Shown in pieces: positions 7,873 through 16,588 of a stretch of 43,722 nucleotides of DNA (positions are counted from its first letter, which is position 1; every line of letters starts with the position of its first letter). The notes beneath the pieces are model-generated. The model was not told the DNA's origin and made no database searches. It was given only the letters and a program-made list of their open reading frames with translations. Source of the stretch: an uncultured Roseburia sp. (lineage in GTDB: Bacteria > Bacillota > Clostridia > Lachnospirales > Lachnospiraceae); contig CAJUNX010000021.1 of the NCBI GenBank assembly GCA_910587865.1, positions 1-43,722 on the forward strand. The letters are read 5' to 3'. Both the position numbers and the translations under genes were made by a program.

Positions 7873-8865
7873 ATGGAGCAGCATATCAGGGATATCCTTG
7901 AACGACAGGAAGCGGAGGACAAAAGGCAGCTGGAGGGGAATGGCATCGATCTGATTCGGAGGGAATTCAGGGATGCGGACGCAATCCTTTCCATGATCAG
8001 CTGCAAAAGAAATCTGAAATGGGCAGAGGCGCCTCTCGTCTGGAACAGAGCCGTTGTCAGGAGCGCGTCAGAATTTGGCATACGCAGGCATACGGCGTCC
8101 ATGATTCCGTATTGTCACAGCCACGATTTTTTCGAAATGATTTATGTGTATGAAGGAAGCTGCAGGCAGTATATCAATGAGGAGAAGAATGAGGTCGTGC
8201 TGCAGAAGGGGGAAGCCTGTCTGATTACCCCCGGCACGGCTCATGCTATTTTATCCAGCGGCCGCGATAATATGATCCTGAAAATGGTGATACCTGCGGA
8301 CATGTTCCGGGCGTTCTGGAGGGATACCTTTGAGAAAAGGGATGAGCTTGTGCTCAGAATGGAACGGCCAGACGAATTCTGCCTGTTTCCGCTATCGCAC
8401 GGCCGGGACGGATCGATCAGATGGCTGTTCACAAAGCTGCTGGAGGAATGTTATTCCAGAGATCACTATCGGCAGGCGTCGATGAAAGGCTATTTATCCC
8501 TGCTGTTTGTAACGCTTCTTCGCAGTCAGGCAGATTCACCGGAACCTGGTTTATGCTGCCGGGTATCAGAACAGATCAGCAATCGTCTGCAGCAGGCACA
8601 GCTGAAGGACATTGCAGGACAGATGGGCTACAGCGCCAGGCATCTAGAACGTCTTTTGCGGGAGGAAGCCGGCTGTGCGTTTTCCGGTCTCCTGCAAAGG
8701 CTTCGGATGGAAAAAGCGGCGCAGCTGCTCACAGAAACGGATGATACCATAGAGCTGATTACAGAAAAGACGGGATATCAGACAGAGGCAGGATTTTATA
8801 AAGGATTTCGCGCTTTTTTTGGAATGACGCCTAACCAGTATCGGATATCACACAGGAGCCGCTGA
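7873..8865 (+). CDS. AraC-family transcriptional regulator
   Basis: 330 residues. The N-terminal half is a cupin-like sensing domain with HSHDFFEMIYVYEG (about residues 83-96) and GEACLITPGTAH. The C-terminal 100 residues hold two helix-turn-helix motifs typical of AraC/XylS proteins (LKDIAGQMGYSARHLERLL and IELITEKTGYQTEAGFYKGF, ending GMTPNQYR). AGGAG lies 7 nt before ATG 7873. Such regulators usually sense a sugar or derivative and activate nearby catabolic genes. Here the neighbours are a dead gene and a kinase-like gene, so the target may be the glycosidase operon upstream or a distant locus; the sequence does not decide. Confidence 0.9.
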   Translation: MEQHIRDILERQEAEDKRQLEGNGIDLIRREFRDADAILSMISCKRNLKWAEAPLVWNRAVVRSASEFGIRRHTASMIPYCHSHDFFEMIYVYEGSCRQYINEEKNEVVLQKGEACLITPGTAHAILSSGRDNMILKMVIPADMFRAFWRDTFEKRDELVLRMERPDEFCLFPLSHGRDGSIRWLFTKLLEECYSRDHYRQASMKGYLSLLFVTLLRSQADSPEPGLCCRVSEQISNRLQQAQLKDIAGQMGYSARHLERLLREEAGCAFSGLLQRLRMEKAAQLLTETDDTIELITEKTGYQTEAGFYKGFRAFFGMTPNQYRISHRSR

Positions 8866-9234
8866 AGCAGAACGGTGTCCCGCCTGTTGTCGCATCAGGA
8901 CAGGTTTCTGTCCGCCGGGGAAATGAAAGCCTGTCCGTATTCGTGTTATCATGAGAGTCAGATCCCTGTGACAAAGAGGTGACAAAATGCGGGATATTGA
9001 AAGGCCTGGAGAAGCTCCTGTCGGGTGTGTTTTATTGTCGAACTGCATACATTCCAGTGCCGCGCTCCTGGTATATCGTATGTATTGACGTTGGCATGAT
9101 AAAATCGAGGTGAGCAGGCAATCACCTCAATGGGATTTGCGAGGGATATTGCGGTCATTTGCTGCCGCTGACATCGTGACCTTTTTATTCACCGCTGTTT
9201 TTCTCATTATCAATTCGAAAAGAAAGAAGGATGC
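8866..9234. other. 369-nt intergenic region with small hairpins
   Basis: GGACAG-gttt-CTGTCC (8898-8913) and GAGGTGA/TCACCTC (9107-9113 with 9122-9128) are short inverted repeats. A 33-codon open frame with AGAGGTG ahead of ATG 8987 ends at about 9088; it matches nothing I recognise and may be a gene remnant. No clear promoter spacing is found for the downstream phosphotransferase, although TTGACG occurs at 9084-9089. Confidence 0.4.
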
Positions 9235-10236
9235 ATGCAGATGAAAAGCAAAACAAAATGGAGCGTGACACCCGACGTGGTGAACGCCATGGTAAACAGA
9301 CATTTTCCGGATGAGGATATTACTTCTGTCAGCGAGCTGACGGAGGGAATGTTCAATTCGGCCTATGTGATCCGGGGAACCGGAATCCTCAACGACGGGA
9401 TTGTCCTGAAAATCGGCCCGGCTTCTGGCACGGAGCTTCTGACATACGAGCAGGGGATTCTGCGCACGGAGGTGGAGGTTTATAAACTGTTAGAAGACAA
9501 GCCGATCAAAACGCCAAAAATCCTTGCCAGTGATGACTCTCATGAGGATATTCCCTGTGATTACTTTTTCATGGAGTATGCAGAGGGTGTTATCTGGAAA
9601 AACTGTGCGGACAGAATTACTCCCGAAAACCGCAGACAGCTTATGTATGAGCTGGGAAAAAGCAATGCGGCGGTACACAGCGTGAAGGGCGGCTGGTTCG
9701 GCTATATAAAGGAGGATCAGAGGTTCCGGTTCGACACGTGGGGCGCCGCCTTTTCTTCGATGATGTCGGACATCTTAGAGGACGGAAAAAGGCGGAAGGA
9801 TGAGCTTCCCTTTGATGAGATAAGGGATGCGGTAAAAAAATATGAGGACTGCCTAAACGAGATCCGGACGCCGCGGCTGGTCGATTTTGACATGTGGGCG
9901 GGAAATGTTTTTGTCGACGAAGCGACCTTCTCGCATATTACCGGCATCATTGATTTTGAGCGCAGCTTCTTTGGCGATCCGGCTGCCGATCTGGTCTCTG
10001 CCATGATGCTGTTTGACGATGTGGAACAGGAGCCTGATTTTCAAAAGGGATACAGCGAAATCAGCGGGAGCCCGTTTGTGATCACGGATCATGACAGAAT
10101 CCGGATGATGCTGTACCGGTTATATATGTCTGTGATCCTTTTTGTCGAGTCGTACCGGTATGACGAACAGTATGCGGCAATGGTAAAGCGTCACGTGATA
10201 AAGGGCATTCGTCAGCTGCTCGGACAGCTGGGGTGA
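9235..10236 (+). CDS. APH-family phosphotransferase
   Basis: 333 residues of the aminoglycoside phosphotransferase/choline kinase fold (PF01636). The catalytic loop is VDFDMWAGNVFVD, with Asp and Asn in the expected places although the usual His before the Asp is Phe; the metal-binding DFE is in GIIDFERSFFGDPAADL. The N-lobe ATP region is FNSAYVIRGTGILNDG. This is a cytosolic small-molecule kinase; substrates in the family range from aminoglycosides and macrolides to sugars and homoserine, and nothing here justifies calling it a resistance gene. The start is ambiguous: AAGG ends 4 nt before ATG 9235 and 10 nt before the in-frame ATG 9241. Its GTGA end overlaps the open frame of the following hydrolase remnant. 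Confidence 0.82.
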   Translation: MQMKSKTKWSVTPDVVNAMVNRHFPDEDITSVSELTEGMFNSAYVIRGTGILNDGIVLKIGPASGTELLTYEQGILRTEVEVYKLLEDKPIKTPKILASDDSHEDIPCDYFFMEYAEGVIWKNCADRITPENRRQLMYELGKSNAAVHSVKGGWFGYIKEDQRFRFDTWGAAFSSMMSDILEDGKRRKDELPFDEIRDAVKKYEDCLNEIRTPRLVDFDMWAGNVFVDEATFSHITGIIDFERSFFGDPAADLVSAMMLFDDVEQEPDFQKGYSEISGSPFVITDHDRIRMMLYRLYMSVILFVESYRYDEQYAAMVKRHVIKGIRQLLGQLG

Positions 10237-10718
10237 AGCGGACGGCGGATGCCTGCCGAGCCTTCCTGACGGATGAGATGACGCCGCAGGCGTCTCCCGC
10301 AGTGGAGGATCTTGTCAGCCAGTCGCTGGCATATACGAAGGAGAGGCCCCTCTGTGTGATTGCAATCGGGGCGATCATCAATATCGCCTCCGCGATGCCG
10401 GCAGATCCGGATATCGTTAACTGCATTGTGCAGATCTGGCCGGGCGGTAGCGCCGTACACTGGCCGGATACAAAGGAATTCAATCCGGGACAGGACGTTG
10501 CGGCGGCAGGGATTGTCTTCGGATGCGGCGTGCCGCTGGTACAGCGGCCGTGCATGGGAGTGGTGTCCGCCTTTACGACGAGGGATCCGGAGCCGGAATA
10601 CCATTTAAAGGGAAGAATCTTTGGACGAAGCAGATCTGGGATGTATCCGATCCGCTATGTCTGTCATATCCATCGTGACAGGGTGTTTGAGGATCTGTTC
10701 CGGAAGCTGCCGGTGTAA
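10233..10718 (+). pseudogene. Inosine-uridine nucleoside hydrolase, decayed fragment
   Basis: The frame carries recognisable middle and end parts of a nucleoside N-ribohydrolase: PLCVIAIGAIINIASAM, DTKEFNPGQDVAAAGIVFGC, PCMGVVSAFTT and HIHRDRVFEDLFRKL. The N-terminal 90-100 residues with the calcium-binding Asp cluster are missing. After EYHLKG two more segments are lost: the next piece, KNLWTKQIWDVSD, lies in a different frame (about 10611-10650), and the frame then returns for the C-terminus. Intact enzymes have about 310 or more residues; this has 161 with a scrambled middle. It follows the APH gene with a 4-nt overlap created by truncation, not by design. Confidence 0.75.
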
Positions 10719-10794
10719 GCGCCGGATTTTAAGGAAACGTTACGAAAAGAATAGAGCTGTCGTTTGGCGGTTATGCGCGGCGGTGCGGCAGAAA

Positions 10795-10829
10795 AAACAG
10801 GGCATACGGATCTTCCGTATGCCCTGTTT
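10795..10829. terminator. Perfect 16-bp terminator hairpin
   Basis: AAACAGGGCATACGGA (10795-10810), loop TCT, TCCGTATGCCCTGTTT (10814-10829). The longer T-run appears on the minus strand (six T), and TTTCCC follows on the plus strand, so it may work in both directions. It separates the decayed region from the phosphoglucomutase promoter. Confidence 0.8.
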
Positions 10830-10872
10830 CCCGCAATCTGAAATTAATTTCTGCAAATTAGCTAAAATTTAG

Positions 10873-10901
10873 TTTACAAACGGATAAAAGAAACTTATAC
10901 T
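10873..10901 (+). promoter_or_regulatory. Sigma-A promoter of the phosphoglucomutase gene
   Basis: TTTACA (10873-10878), 17-nt spacer, TATACT (10896-10901), about 50 nt before ATG 10955. It follows the terminator directly, so this is the start of a new transcription unit. Confidence 0.8.
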
Positions 10902-10954
10902 ATCCACAGCAAAGAAATCAGATCATGAAATGAACCAAAAAAGGAGAGCCAGCA

Positions 10955-12673
10955 ATGGAGTACAGGGAGATTTACAATCAGTGGTGCACAGACCCGTATT
11001 TTGATGCGGAGACCAAAGCGGAGCTTGCACAGATCCGTGGGGATGAGGAGGAGATCGAGGATCGTTTTTACCGGCAGCTGGAGTTCGGGACCGGGGGCCT
11101 GCGCGGGGTGATCGGCGCGGGGACGAACCGCATGAACATCTACACCGTGCGCCAGGCGACCCAGGGGCTGGCCAATTATATCATATCCCGGGGCGGGCAG
11201 GAGAAGGGGGTTGCCATCGCGTATGATTCCCGGATCATGTCGCCGGAATTTGCGAGAGAGGCGGCGCTGTGCTTAAATGCGAACGGGATCCGGACGTATC
11301 TGTTTGAGAGCCTGCGGCCGACGCCGGAGCTTTCCTTTGCGGTGAGAAAGCTTGCCTGCATCGCGGGGATCGTGATTACCGCCAGCCACAATCCCCGGGA
11401 GTATAACGGCTATAAGGTATACTGGGAGGACGGTGCGCAGATCACGCCGCCCCATGATAAGAATATCCTGGCAGAGGTGGCGAAGGTGACCTCCTTTTCC
11501 CAGGTAAAGACCATGGAGGAGACGGCAGCGAAGGATGCCGGGCTCTTTTGGATCATCGGCGGGGAGGTGGACGACGCTTATATGGAAGAGTTAAAGAAGC
11601 AGTCCATCCACCCGGAGGTGATCCGCGAGATGGCAAAGGACATCCGCATCGTCTACACGCCGCTGCACGGAACCGGAAACCTGCCGGTGCGCAGGGTGTT
11701 AAAGGAGCTGGGGTTCGGGCAGGTTCATGTGGTAAAGGAACAGGAGCTGCCGGACGGCACATTTCCGACGGTGGCCTACCCGAACCCAGAGTCGCCGAAG
11801 GCATTTGAGCTTGCATTAAATCTTGCAAAAAAAATTGACGCTGACATTGTTCTTGCGACGGATCCGGACGCAGACCGCCTCGGTGTCTACTGTAAGGACA
11901 CGAAAAGCGGGGAATACGTCAGCTTTACAGGCAATATGTCGGGTATGCTGATCGCCGACTATATCCTGCGGGAGCGCACAGTGGCCGGGACGATGCCGGA
12001 GAATCCGGCGCTGGTGGAGACCATCGTCACCACGGATATGGCGAAGGCGGTCGCGGCGGCCTACGGGGTGAAGCTCATCGAGGTTCTGACCGGCTTTAAG
12101 TACATCGGGGAACAGATGAAGCTCTTCGAGGAGCAGCAGACGTATCACTATGTCTTCGGCCTTGAGGAGAGCTACGGCTGCCTGGCCGGAACCTATGCCA
12201 GGGACAAGGATGCCTGCGTGGCGGTGATGATGCTCTGCGAGGTGGCCTCCTGGTATAAGAAGCAGGGCAAGACCCTCTGGGATGCCATGACGGAGCTGTA
12301 TGAGAAGTACGGCTATTATAAGGAAGGGCTTGAGACGAAGACCTTAAAGGGGATTGACGGCGCGGCGCAGATTCAGGAGCTGATGCGGGAGGCGCGGGAG
12401 AATCCGCCGAAGAGGCTCGGAGATTTCGAGGTGCTTGCGGTGCGGGATTATAGGGAAGACACGAGACGGGATCTGCGGACGGGGGAAGTGACGGAGACGG
12501 GGCTGCCCTCCTCGAACGTGCTCTACTATGAGCTCTCGGACAACGCCTGGTGCTGTATCCGGCCCTCCGGCACGGAGCCGAAGATCAAGTATTACTTCGG
12601 GGTAAAAGGAAACTCGCTTTCCGATGCGGAGGAAAAACTGGAAGGATTAAAACGCGCGCTGCTGGAAGCGTAA
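10955..12673 (+). CDS. pgcA: Phosphoglucomutase/phosphomannomutase
   Basis: 572 residues, the length of the long Firmicutes alpha-phosphoglucomutases (PgcA type). The phosphoserine loop TASHNPREYNG (S144) is intact, the metal-binding DPDADRLGV and sugar-binding GLEESYG loops follow, and the phosphate-binding RPSGTEPKIKYYF is near the end. It interconverts hexose 1- and 6-phosphates in the cytosol, linking galactose release (alpha-galactosidase next door), glycogen or cell-wall sugar nucleotides with glycolysis. AAGGAG lies 8 nt before ATG 10955 and a strong promoter precedes it. The alpha-galactosidase begins 61 nt downstream with no terminator between, so they are probably co-transcribed. 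Confidence 0.93.
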   Translation: MEYREIYNQWCTDPYFDAETKAELAQIRGDEEEIEDRFYRQLEFGTGGLRGVIGAGTNRMNIYTVRQATQGLANYIISRGGQEKGVAIAYDSRIMSPEFAREAALCLNANGIRTYLFESLRPTPELSFAVRKLACIAGIVITASHNPREYNGYKVYWEDGAQITPPHDKNILAEVAKVTSFSQVKTMEETAAKDAGLFWIIGGEVDDAYMEELKKQSIHPEVIREMAKDIRIVYTPLHGTGNLPVRRVLKELGFGQVHVVKEQELPDGTFPTVAYPNPESPKAFELALNLAKKIDADIVLATDPDADRLGVYCKDTKSGEYVSFTGNMSGMLIADYILRERTVAGTMPENPALVETIVTTDMAKAVAAAYGVKLIEVLTGFKYIGEQMKLFEEQQTYHYVFGLEESYGCLAGTYARDKDACVAVMMLCEVASWYKKQGKTLWDAMTELYEKYGYYKEGLETKTLKGIDGAAQIQELMREARENPPKRLGDFEVLAVRDYREDTRRDLRTGEVTETGLPSSNVLYYELSDNAWCCIRPSGTEPKIKYYFGVKGNSLSDAEEKLEGLKRALLEA

Positions 12674-12734
12674 AGGCCGGATGATGCAGGACATGTGGCA
12701 CAAAAGGGAGACAGAAGGGAGAGGATTGCAGTTC

Positions 12735-14930
12735 ATGAAGATCACATATCAGGAAGAGAAACGAATTTTTAAGCTGGACACGGCAAACACCAGCTATATC
12801 ATAGGGATTACGGATGACGAAGGATTTATCGGTCATGTCTATTACGGGGGATACATCAGCGACGGGGATGTGGCATATCTGCTGCGTACCGGGGAGCGGC
12901 CCCTGGTGCCGTCGGTGAACAACCGGGAACGGGGAGCGTTCTACGATACCTTTTCGTGGGAATATCCGGGAAACGGCCTGGGGGATTACCGGGAGAGCGC
13001 GGTGGCGATTCTGGATCAGAACGGAAATACGGCGGTGCAGCCCCTTTATACCGGATACCGGATCTGTGACGGCAAGCCGGAGATTCCGGGACTTCCGGCC
13101 ACCTTCGGGACGAGGGAGGAGTGTCAGACCTTAGAGATCACGGCGGAGGATGCGGTGACGGGACTGGCGTTTTCCCTGTACTATACCGTGTTCGCGGATG
13201 TGGATGTCATCACCAGGAGCGTACGGATCCGAAACACCGGGAAGGCGCCGGTGTACCTGACGAAGGTGATGTCCGCGGCCCTTGACATGGATGCGGAGGA
13301 GGATCAGATGCTCACCCTCTGCGGTTCCTGGGCCAGGGAGCGGGTAGTGGAACGCCGCCCCATCGGCCACGGCAGGCAGAGCGTCGGTTCCACCAGAGGG
13401 GAATCCTCCCACCAGGAGCACCCGTTTCTGGCGCTGGTAAATAAGCATACGACGGAGGATGCCGGGAGCGTATACGGCTTTCATTTCATCTATTCCGGCA
13501 ATTTCCTGGCACAGGTGGAGAAAAATCAATATGACAGTCTGCGTGTCGTGATAGGCATACATCCGCAGGATTTTAAGTGGAAGTTAAATCCTGATGAAAC
13601 TTTCTGCACTCCGGAGGCGGTGCTGACCTACTCGGGAAACGGGTTTGGAACCATGACCAGGAACCTCCACGACCTTTACCGGAGGCATCTGATCCGAAGC
13701 CCCTACCGGAATAAAAAGCGCCCGGTTCTGATCAATAACTGGGAGGCGACCTATTTTGATTTTGACACGGAAAAGCTGCTTGCCATCGCCCGGGAGGCGA
13801 AGCGCTGCGGCATCGAGATGCTGGTGATGGACGACGGATGGTTCGGCCGCAGAAATAATGACGACTGCAGCCTGGGGGACTGGACGGTCAACGAGGAAAA
13901 GCTTCCGGGAGGGTTAAAGCATCTGGTGGATGAGGTGAACCGCATCGGGTTAAAATTCGGCATCTGGTTTGAGCCGGAGATGATCTCGCCGGATTCCGAA
14001 CTGTACCGCGCGCACCCGGACTGGGCCATCGCCCTGCCGGAGAGGGAGCCGGTGCGCAGCCGGAACCAGTACGTGCTGGATCTCTCCCGGCCGCAGGTGG
14101 TGGATTATGTCTACGAGGCGGTGGCATCCGTGCTGCGGAGCGCGAATATCGAATACGTCAAGTGGGACATGAACCGTCCGCTCACGGATCTGGGGAGCGC
14201 GTATCTGGGAGCGGAGCACCAGGGGGAGCTTCTGCATCGGTATGTGCTGGCGGTTTACGAGCTGCAGGAGAGGCTGACCCGCGAGTTCCCGGACCTTCTG
14301 CTGGAAAACTGCTCCGGCGGCGGGGCGCGTTTTGATCCGGGGATGCTTTATTACAGCCCGCAGATCTGGTGTTCGGACGATACGGACGCGGTGGAGCGCC
14401 TGCGGATCCAGGAGGGGACGGCGATGATTTACCCGCTCTCCGCCATGGGAGCCCATGTGTCGGACTGCCCGAACCACATCACAGGGCGCGTGACGCCCTG
14501 TGCCACCCGGGGAAATGTCGCCCTTGCCGGCACCTTTGGCTATGAGCTGGACATCACAAAGATTTCGGAGGAGGAGCGCGCTCAGATTCCGGAGCAGGTG
14601 GCGCTGTACCACAAACATCATGATCTGATCCGGGAGGGCGATTATTACCGCATTGCCTCTTATTCCGTGAATCATGAGTACGACTGCTGGGGCGTCGTGG
14701 CGAAAGACCGGTCGGAGGCGCTCTATACCTACGTGCAGGTGACGGCCCGCCCGAACGTGCACAGCAGAAAGATCCGTCTTGCGGGGCTCGCGCCGGAAAA
14801 GCGTTATCTGGTGGAGGAGAGCGGTATCACGGCATATGGCGATACCCTGATGAGGGCCGGGATCCTCATGCCGGAGCTTCGGGGGGATTACACATCTGCG
14901 CTGATTCATCTGAATGAGGTGTCAGATTGA
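12735..14930 (+). CDS. Alpha-galactosidase, GH36
   Basis: About 731 residues, the standard size of clostridial GH36 enzymes. Catalytic nucleophile Asp in VKWDMNRPLTD (D478) and acid/base Asp in WCSDDTDAVERL (D548) are present, as are the sugar-binding MDDGWFGRRN and LENCSGGGARFD motifs. No signal peptide, so it hydrolyses imported raffinose-family oligosaccharides or melibiose in the cytosol. ATG 12735 is chosen because AGAGGA lies 9 nt upstream and the N-terminus MKITYQEEKRIF aligns with family starts; an open extension to 12681 is not needed. It lies between phosphoglucomutase and a disrupted LacI gene, a typical galactoside-use cluster. Confidence 0.93.
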   Translation: MKITYQEEKRIFKLDTANTSYIIGITDDEGFIGHVYYGGYISDGDVAYLLRTGERPLVPSVNNRERGAFYDTFSWEYPGNGLGDYRESAVAILDQNGNTAVQPLYTGYRICDGKPEIPGLPATFGTREECQTLEITAEDAVTGLAFSLYYTVFADVDVITRSVRIRNTGKAPVYLTKVMSAALDMDAEEDQMLTLCGSWARERVVERRPIGHGRQSVGSTRGESSHQEHPFLALVNKHTTEDAGSVYGFHFIYSGNFLAQVEKNQYDSLRVVIGIHPQDFKWKLNPDETFCTPEAVLTYSGNGFGTMTRNLHDLYRRHLIRSPYRNKKRPVLINNWEATYFDFDTEKLLAIAREAKRCGIEMLVMDDGWFGRRNNDDCSLGDWTVNEEKLPGGLKHLVDEVNRIGLKFGIWFEPEMISPDSELYRAHPDWAIALPEREPVRSRNQYVLDLSRPQVVDYVYEAVASVLRSANIEYVKWDMNRPLTDLGSAYLGAEHQGELLHRYVLAVYELQERLTREFPDLLLENCSGGGARFDPGMLYYSPQIWCSDDTDAVERLRIQEGTAMIYPLSAMGAHVSDCPNHITGRVTPCATRGNVALAGTFGYELDITKISEEERAQIPEQVALYHKHHDLIREGDYYRIASYSVNHEYDCWGVVAKDRSEALYTYVQVTARPNVHSRKIRLAGLAPEKRYLVEESGITAYGDTLMRAGILMPELRGDYTSALIHLNEVSD

Positions 14931-14948
14931 AAATTAAAATTTTCAATC
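14925..14948. terminator. AT-rich inverted repeat across the alpha-galactosidase stop
   Basis: GATTGAAAATT (14925-14935) and AATTTTCAATC (14938-14948) are perfectly complementary around a 2-nt centre, overlapping the TGA stop. It could be a weak bidirectional terminator or a repressor operator; the loop would have to open a pair or two. It lies about 75 nt before the LacI remnant. Confidence 0.4.
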
Positions 14949-15020
14949 ACGAGATTTGTGTCTGCGCGCTGCTTGCCACAAACTCGATATGCGCAAAAGC
15001 AGCGCAGAAATGGTGTGAAA

Positions 15021-15646
15021 ATGGCAAAAGCAGTAAAGCTCGCGGACATCGCCGGACGGCTCGGGGTCAGCAATGTGACGGTGTCAAAGGCGTTCTCCGG
15101 CCAGAAGGGCGTCAGCGAGGAGATGCGGGAAAAAATCATCCGGCTGGCGGATGAACTGGGCTACCGGCAGCCCTCGGCCCGGCGCAGGGAAGCCGCCGGC
15201 GGGAGCTGCAGCATCGGCGTGCTGATCTCCGAGCGCTATCTGGACAAATACGATTCCTTCTACCGTCTGATCTGCCAGCAGGTGGCTACGGAGGCGGTGC
15301 GGCAGGAGTGTTTTACGATGATGGAGCCAATGGAGCATGAGGCGGAGGATCAGCCCGCTCTGCCACGGCTGGTGCAGGAGCAGCGGGTGGACGGTCTTTT
15401 GGTGATCGGCCGGCTGGCAGAGGGATATCGATCTCTTCGCTGGCGGGATATGGTCACTTCCTCTATCCGGGACTCTGCGACGTGCCCCTCACGACCTGCG
15501 AGGTGGACACAAAGGAGATGGCGTGCCGGGGCGTGCGCATGCTCACAGGGAAGATCGCCGGAAAGGATTACCGCCGGGGCATCAGCATCGTGGAGGGACA
15601 TATGGTGATAAAGGACAGCGTGAGGCGGATTGCGGAGGGCCTATGA
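15021..15646 (+). pseudogene. LacI-family repressor, internally deleted and frameshifted
   Basis: ATG 15021 opens a good LacI helix-turn-helix (VKLADIAGRLGVSNVTVSKAF) and the first part of the ligand-binding domain (to about 15425, VDGLLVIGRLAEGY). The sequence then jumps to the C-terminal part of the family in another frame (from about 15454, HFLYPGLCDVPLTTCEVD, then the end IVEGHMVIKDSVRRIAEGL with stop at 15644-15646). About 130-150 central residues are missing. The protein made in the first frame would be a DNA-binding domain with a nonsense tail. It probably once controlled the adjacent alpha-galactosidase. Its end overlaps the convergent YesN fragment by 6 nt, a likely deletion junction. 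Confidence 0.8.
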
Positions 15647-16174
15647 TTTTTTGTGATAGAGAAGCCGGTATTCGCTGGGAGTCATATGCTCCGCTCGCTT
15701 AAATATCTGGGTAAAATGTGAAAAATTGGAATACCCCACTTCCGTGGCAATCATATTGACAGGAAGATTGCTTGTTGTCAGAAGATCCTTCGCCAGCGCA
15801 ATTTTGCAGTCGACGATGTAGTCCTTGATGTTCATGCCCGTCTCTTTTTTAAACAGTTTGGTGAAGTATTCCGGATTCAGGTGGACATAATCCGCCACTT
15901 CCTTTACGAAGATCAGACGCCGGATGTTATCGCTGATGTACGCCTTTGCCTTATTCACGTAGTTTGTTTCCGGGGATGCGTCCGCGTTCTGGGAAGCGGC
16001 ATTCAGGAGAAACGCGACATTTCGTTTTACCTCTTCCACTGTGGAAAAATTGGCCATGCAGTCACGGCAGGTAAACTCGTCAATGAAAATGGAGTGAATG
16101 TCGATTCCGTTTTCATAAAAATATTTAAAAAACAACTGTACCCAACTGCTCATTGGTGGCATTGATTGTGTCAT
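15641..16174 (-). pseudogene. C-terminal fragment of a YesN-type AraC response regulator
   Basis: 177 residues ending in a complete AraC-type DNA-binding domain (FVKEVADYVHLNPEYFTKLF and VNMIATEVGYSNFSHFTQIF, TPSEYRLLY). Full YesN-like regulators have about 500 residues with a receiver domain first. Here the receiver is absent and there is no good ribosome site before ATG 16174. The preceding SSWVQLFFKYFYENGID segment belongs to the middle of such proteins, so this is a 3' remnant, although a truncated DNA-binding protein could still be made. Its 5' end coincides with the start of the AT-rich GNAT insert, which suggests the insertion or a deletion removed the rest. Confidence 0.65.
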
Positions 16175-16207
16175 TAAATTATGCCGTTCTCTTTTTAAAA
16201 ATATTTC

Positions 16208-16236
16208 TTGATATACAAATAGAATTATGGTAGGTT
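16208..16236 (+). promoter_or_regulatory. Promoter of the GNAT leader
   Basis: TTGATA (16208-16213), 17-nt spacer, TAGGTT (16231-16236) preceded by TG, an extended -10. Transcription would start near 16243, just before the leader peptide. Confidence 0.55.
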
Positions 16237-16263
16237 ATTAAAAAAATTTAGGAGAACATGGAA

Positions 16264-16320
16264 ATGCGGAACTTACATTTTACAATGAATCATATGTATA
16301 TGTATTACAGACGTACTTAG
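16264..16320 (+). CDS. Putative 18-residue leader peptide
   Basis: ATG CGG ... ACT TAG encodes MRNLHFTMNHMYMYYRRT. AGGAGA at 16250-16255 is well placed for ATG 16264 (an in-frame ATG at 16258 is too close). The peptide is rich in Met, Tyr, His and Arg and looks like no structural protein. It lies between a promoter and a set of mutually exclusive RNA hairpins, so it is most likely a regulatory leader whose translation is sensed. I do not recognise it from a named resistance leader. Confidence 0.6.
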   Translation: MRNLHFTMNHMYMYYRRT

Positions 16321-16341
16321 AAGTAATTGTGTTTCGATTAG

Positions 16342-16480
16342 ATGCACAGTTACTCAGGTAGGTCTGGTATGTCTGTGCATATAAATCGGTAGGTGTAAGT
16401 TGTAATTATGATAGAATGCTTGTAATAGCCGATGGTTTTATAAATGCACTGGACATATTGTATGTTTGGTGTATTTTTTT
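16342..16480 (+). promoter_or_regulatory. Attenuator: alternative hairpins and terminator before the GNAT genes
   Basis: Segment 1 ATGCACAG (16342-16349) pairs with segment 2 CTGTGCAT (16373-16380). Segment 3 ATGCAC (16444-16449) can pair either with GTGCAT of segment 2 (antiterminator) or with segment 4 GTGTAT (16469-16474), which together with inner ACATA/TATGT forms a terminator followed by a seven-T run. This 1:2, 2:3, 3:4 layout behind a short ORF is the classical form of translation-controlled attenuation. A 10-codon ORF (16499-16531) and frameshifted coding-like sequence follow before the first GNAT gene. Confidence 0.6.
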
Positions 16481-16588
16481 GTTTGGAAAAGAGGTTTTAT
16501 GAAATTATCAAATGGAATAAAAAAGCGATGATAAGCAGCATTATCGGCTGGTGAAATTCAAAACTATTTGTTAGGAGGAATGGTGATA

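Noticed and set aside
9084..9104. TTGACG followed by TGATAAAAT before the phosphotransferase
   Set aside because: The spacing between the boxes is far too short for a sigma-A promoter.
9235..10236. Calling the APH-fold gene an aminoglycoside resistance gene
   Set aside because: The fold covers many substrates, and the catalytic-loop His is replaced; no specific resistance signature is seen.
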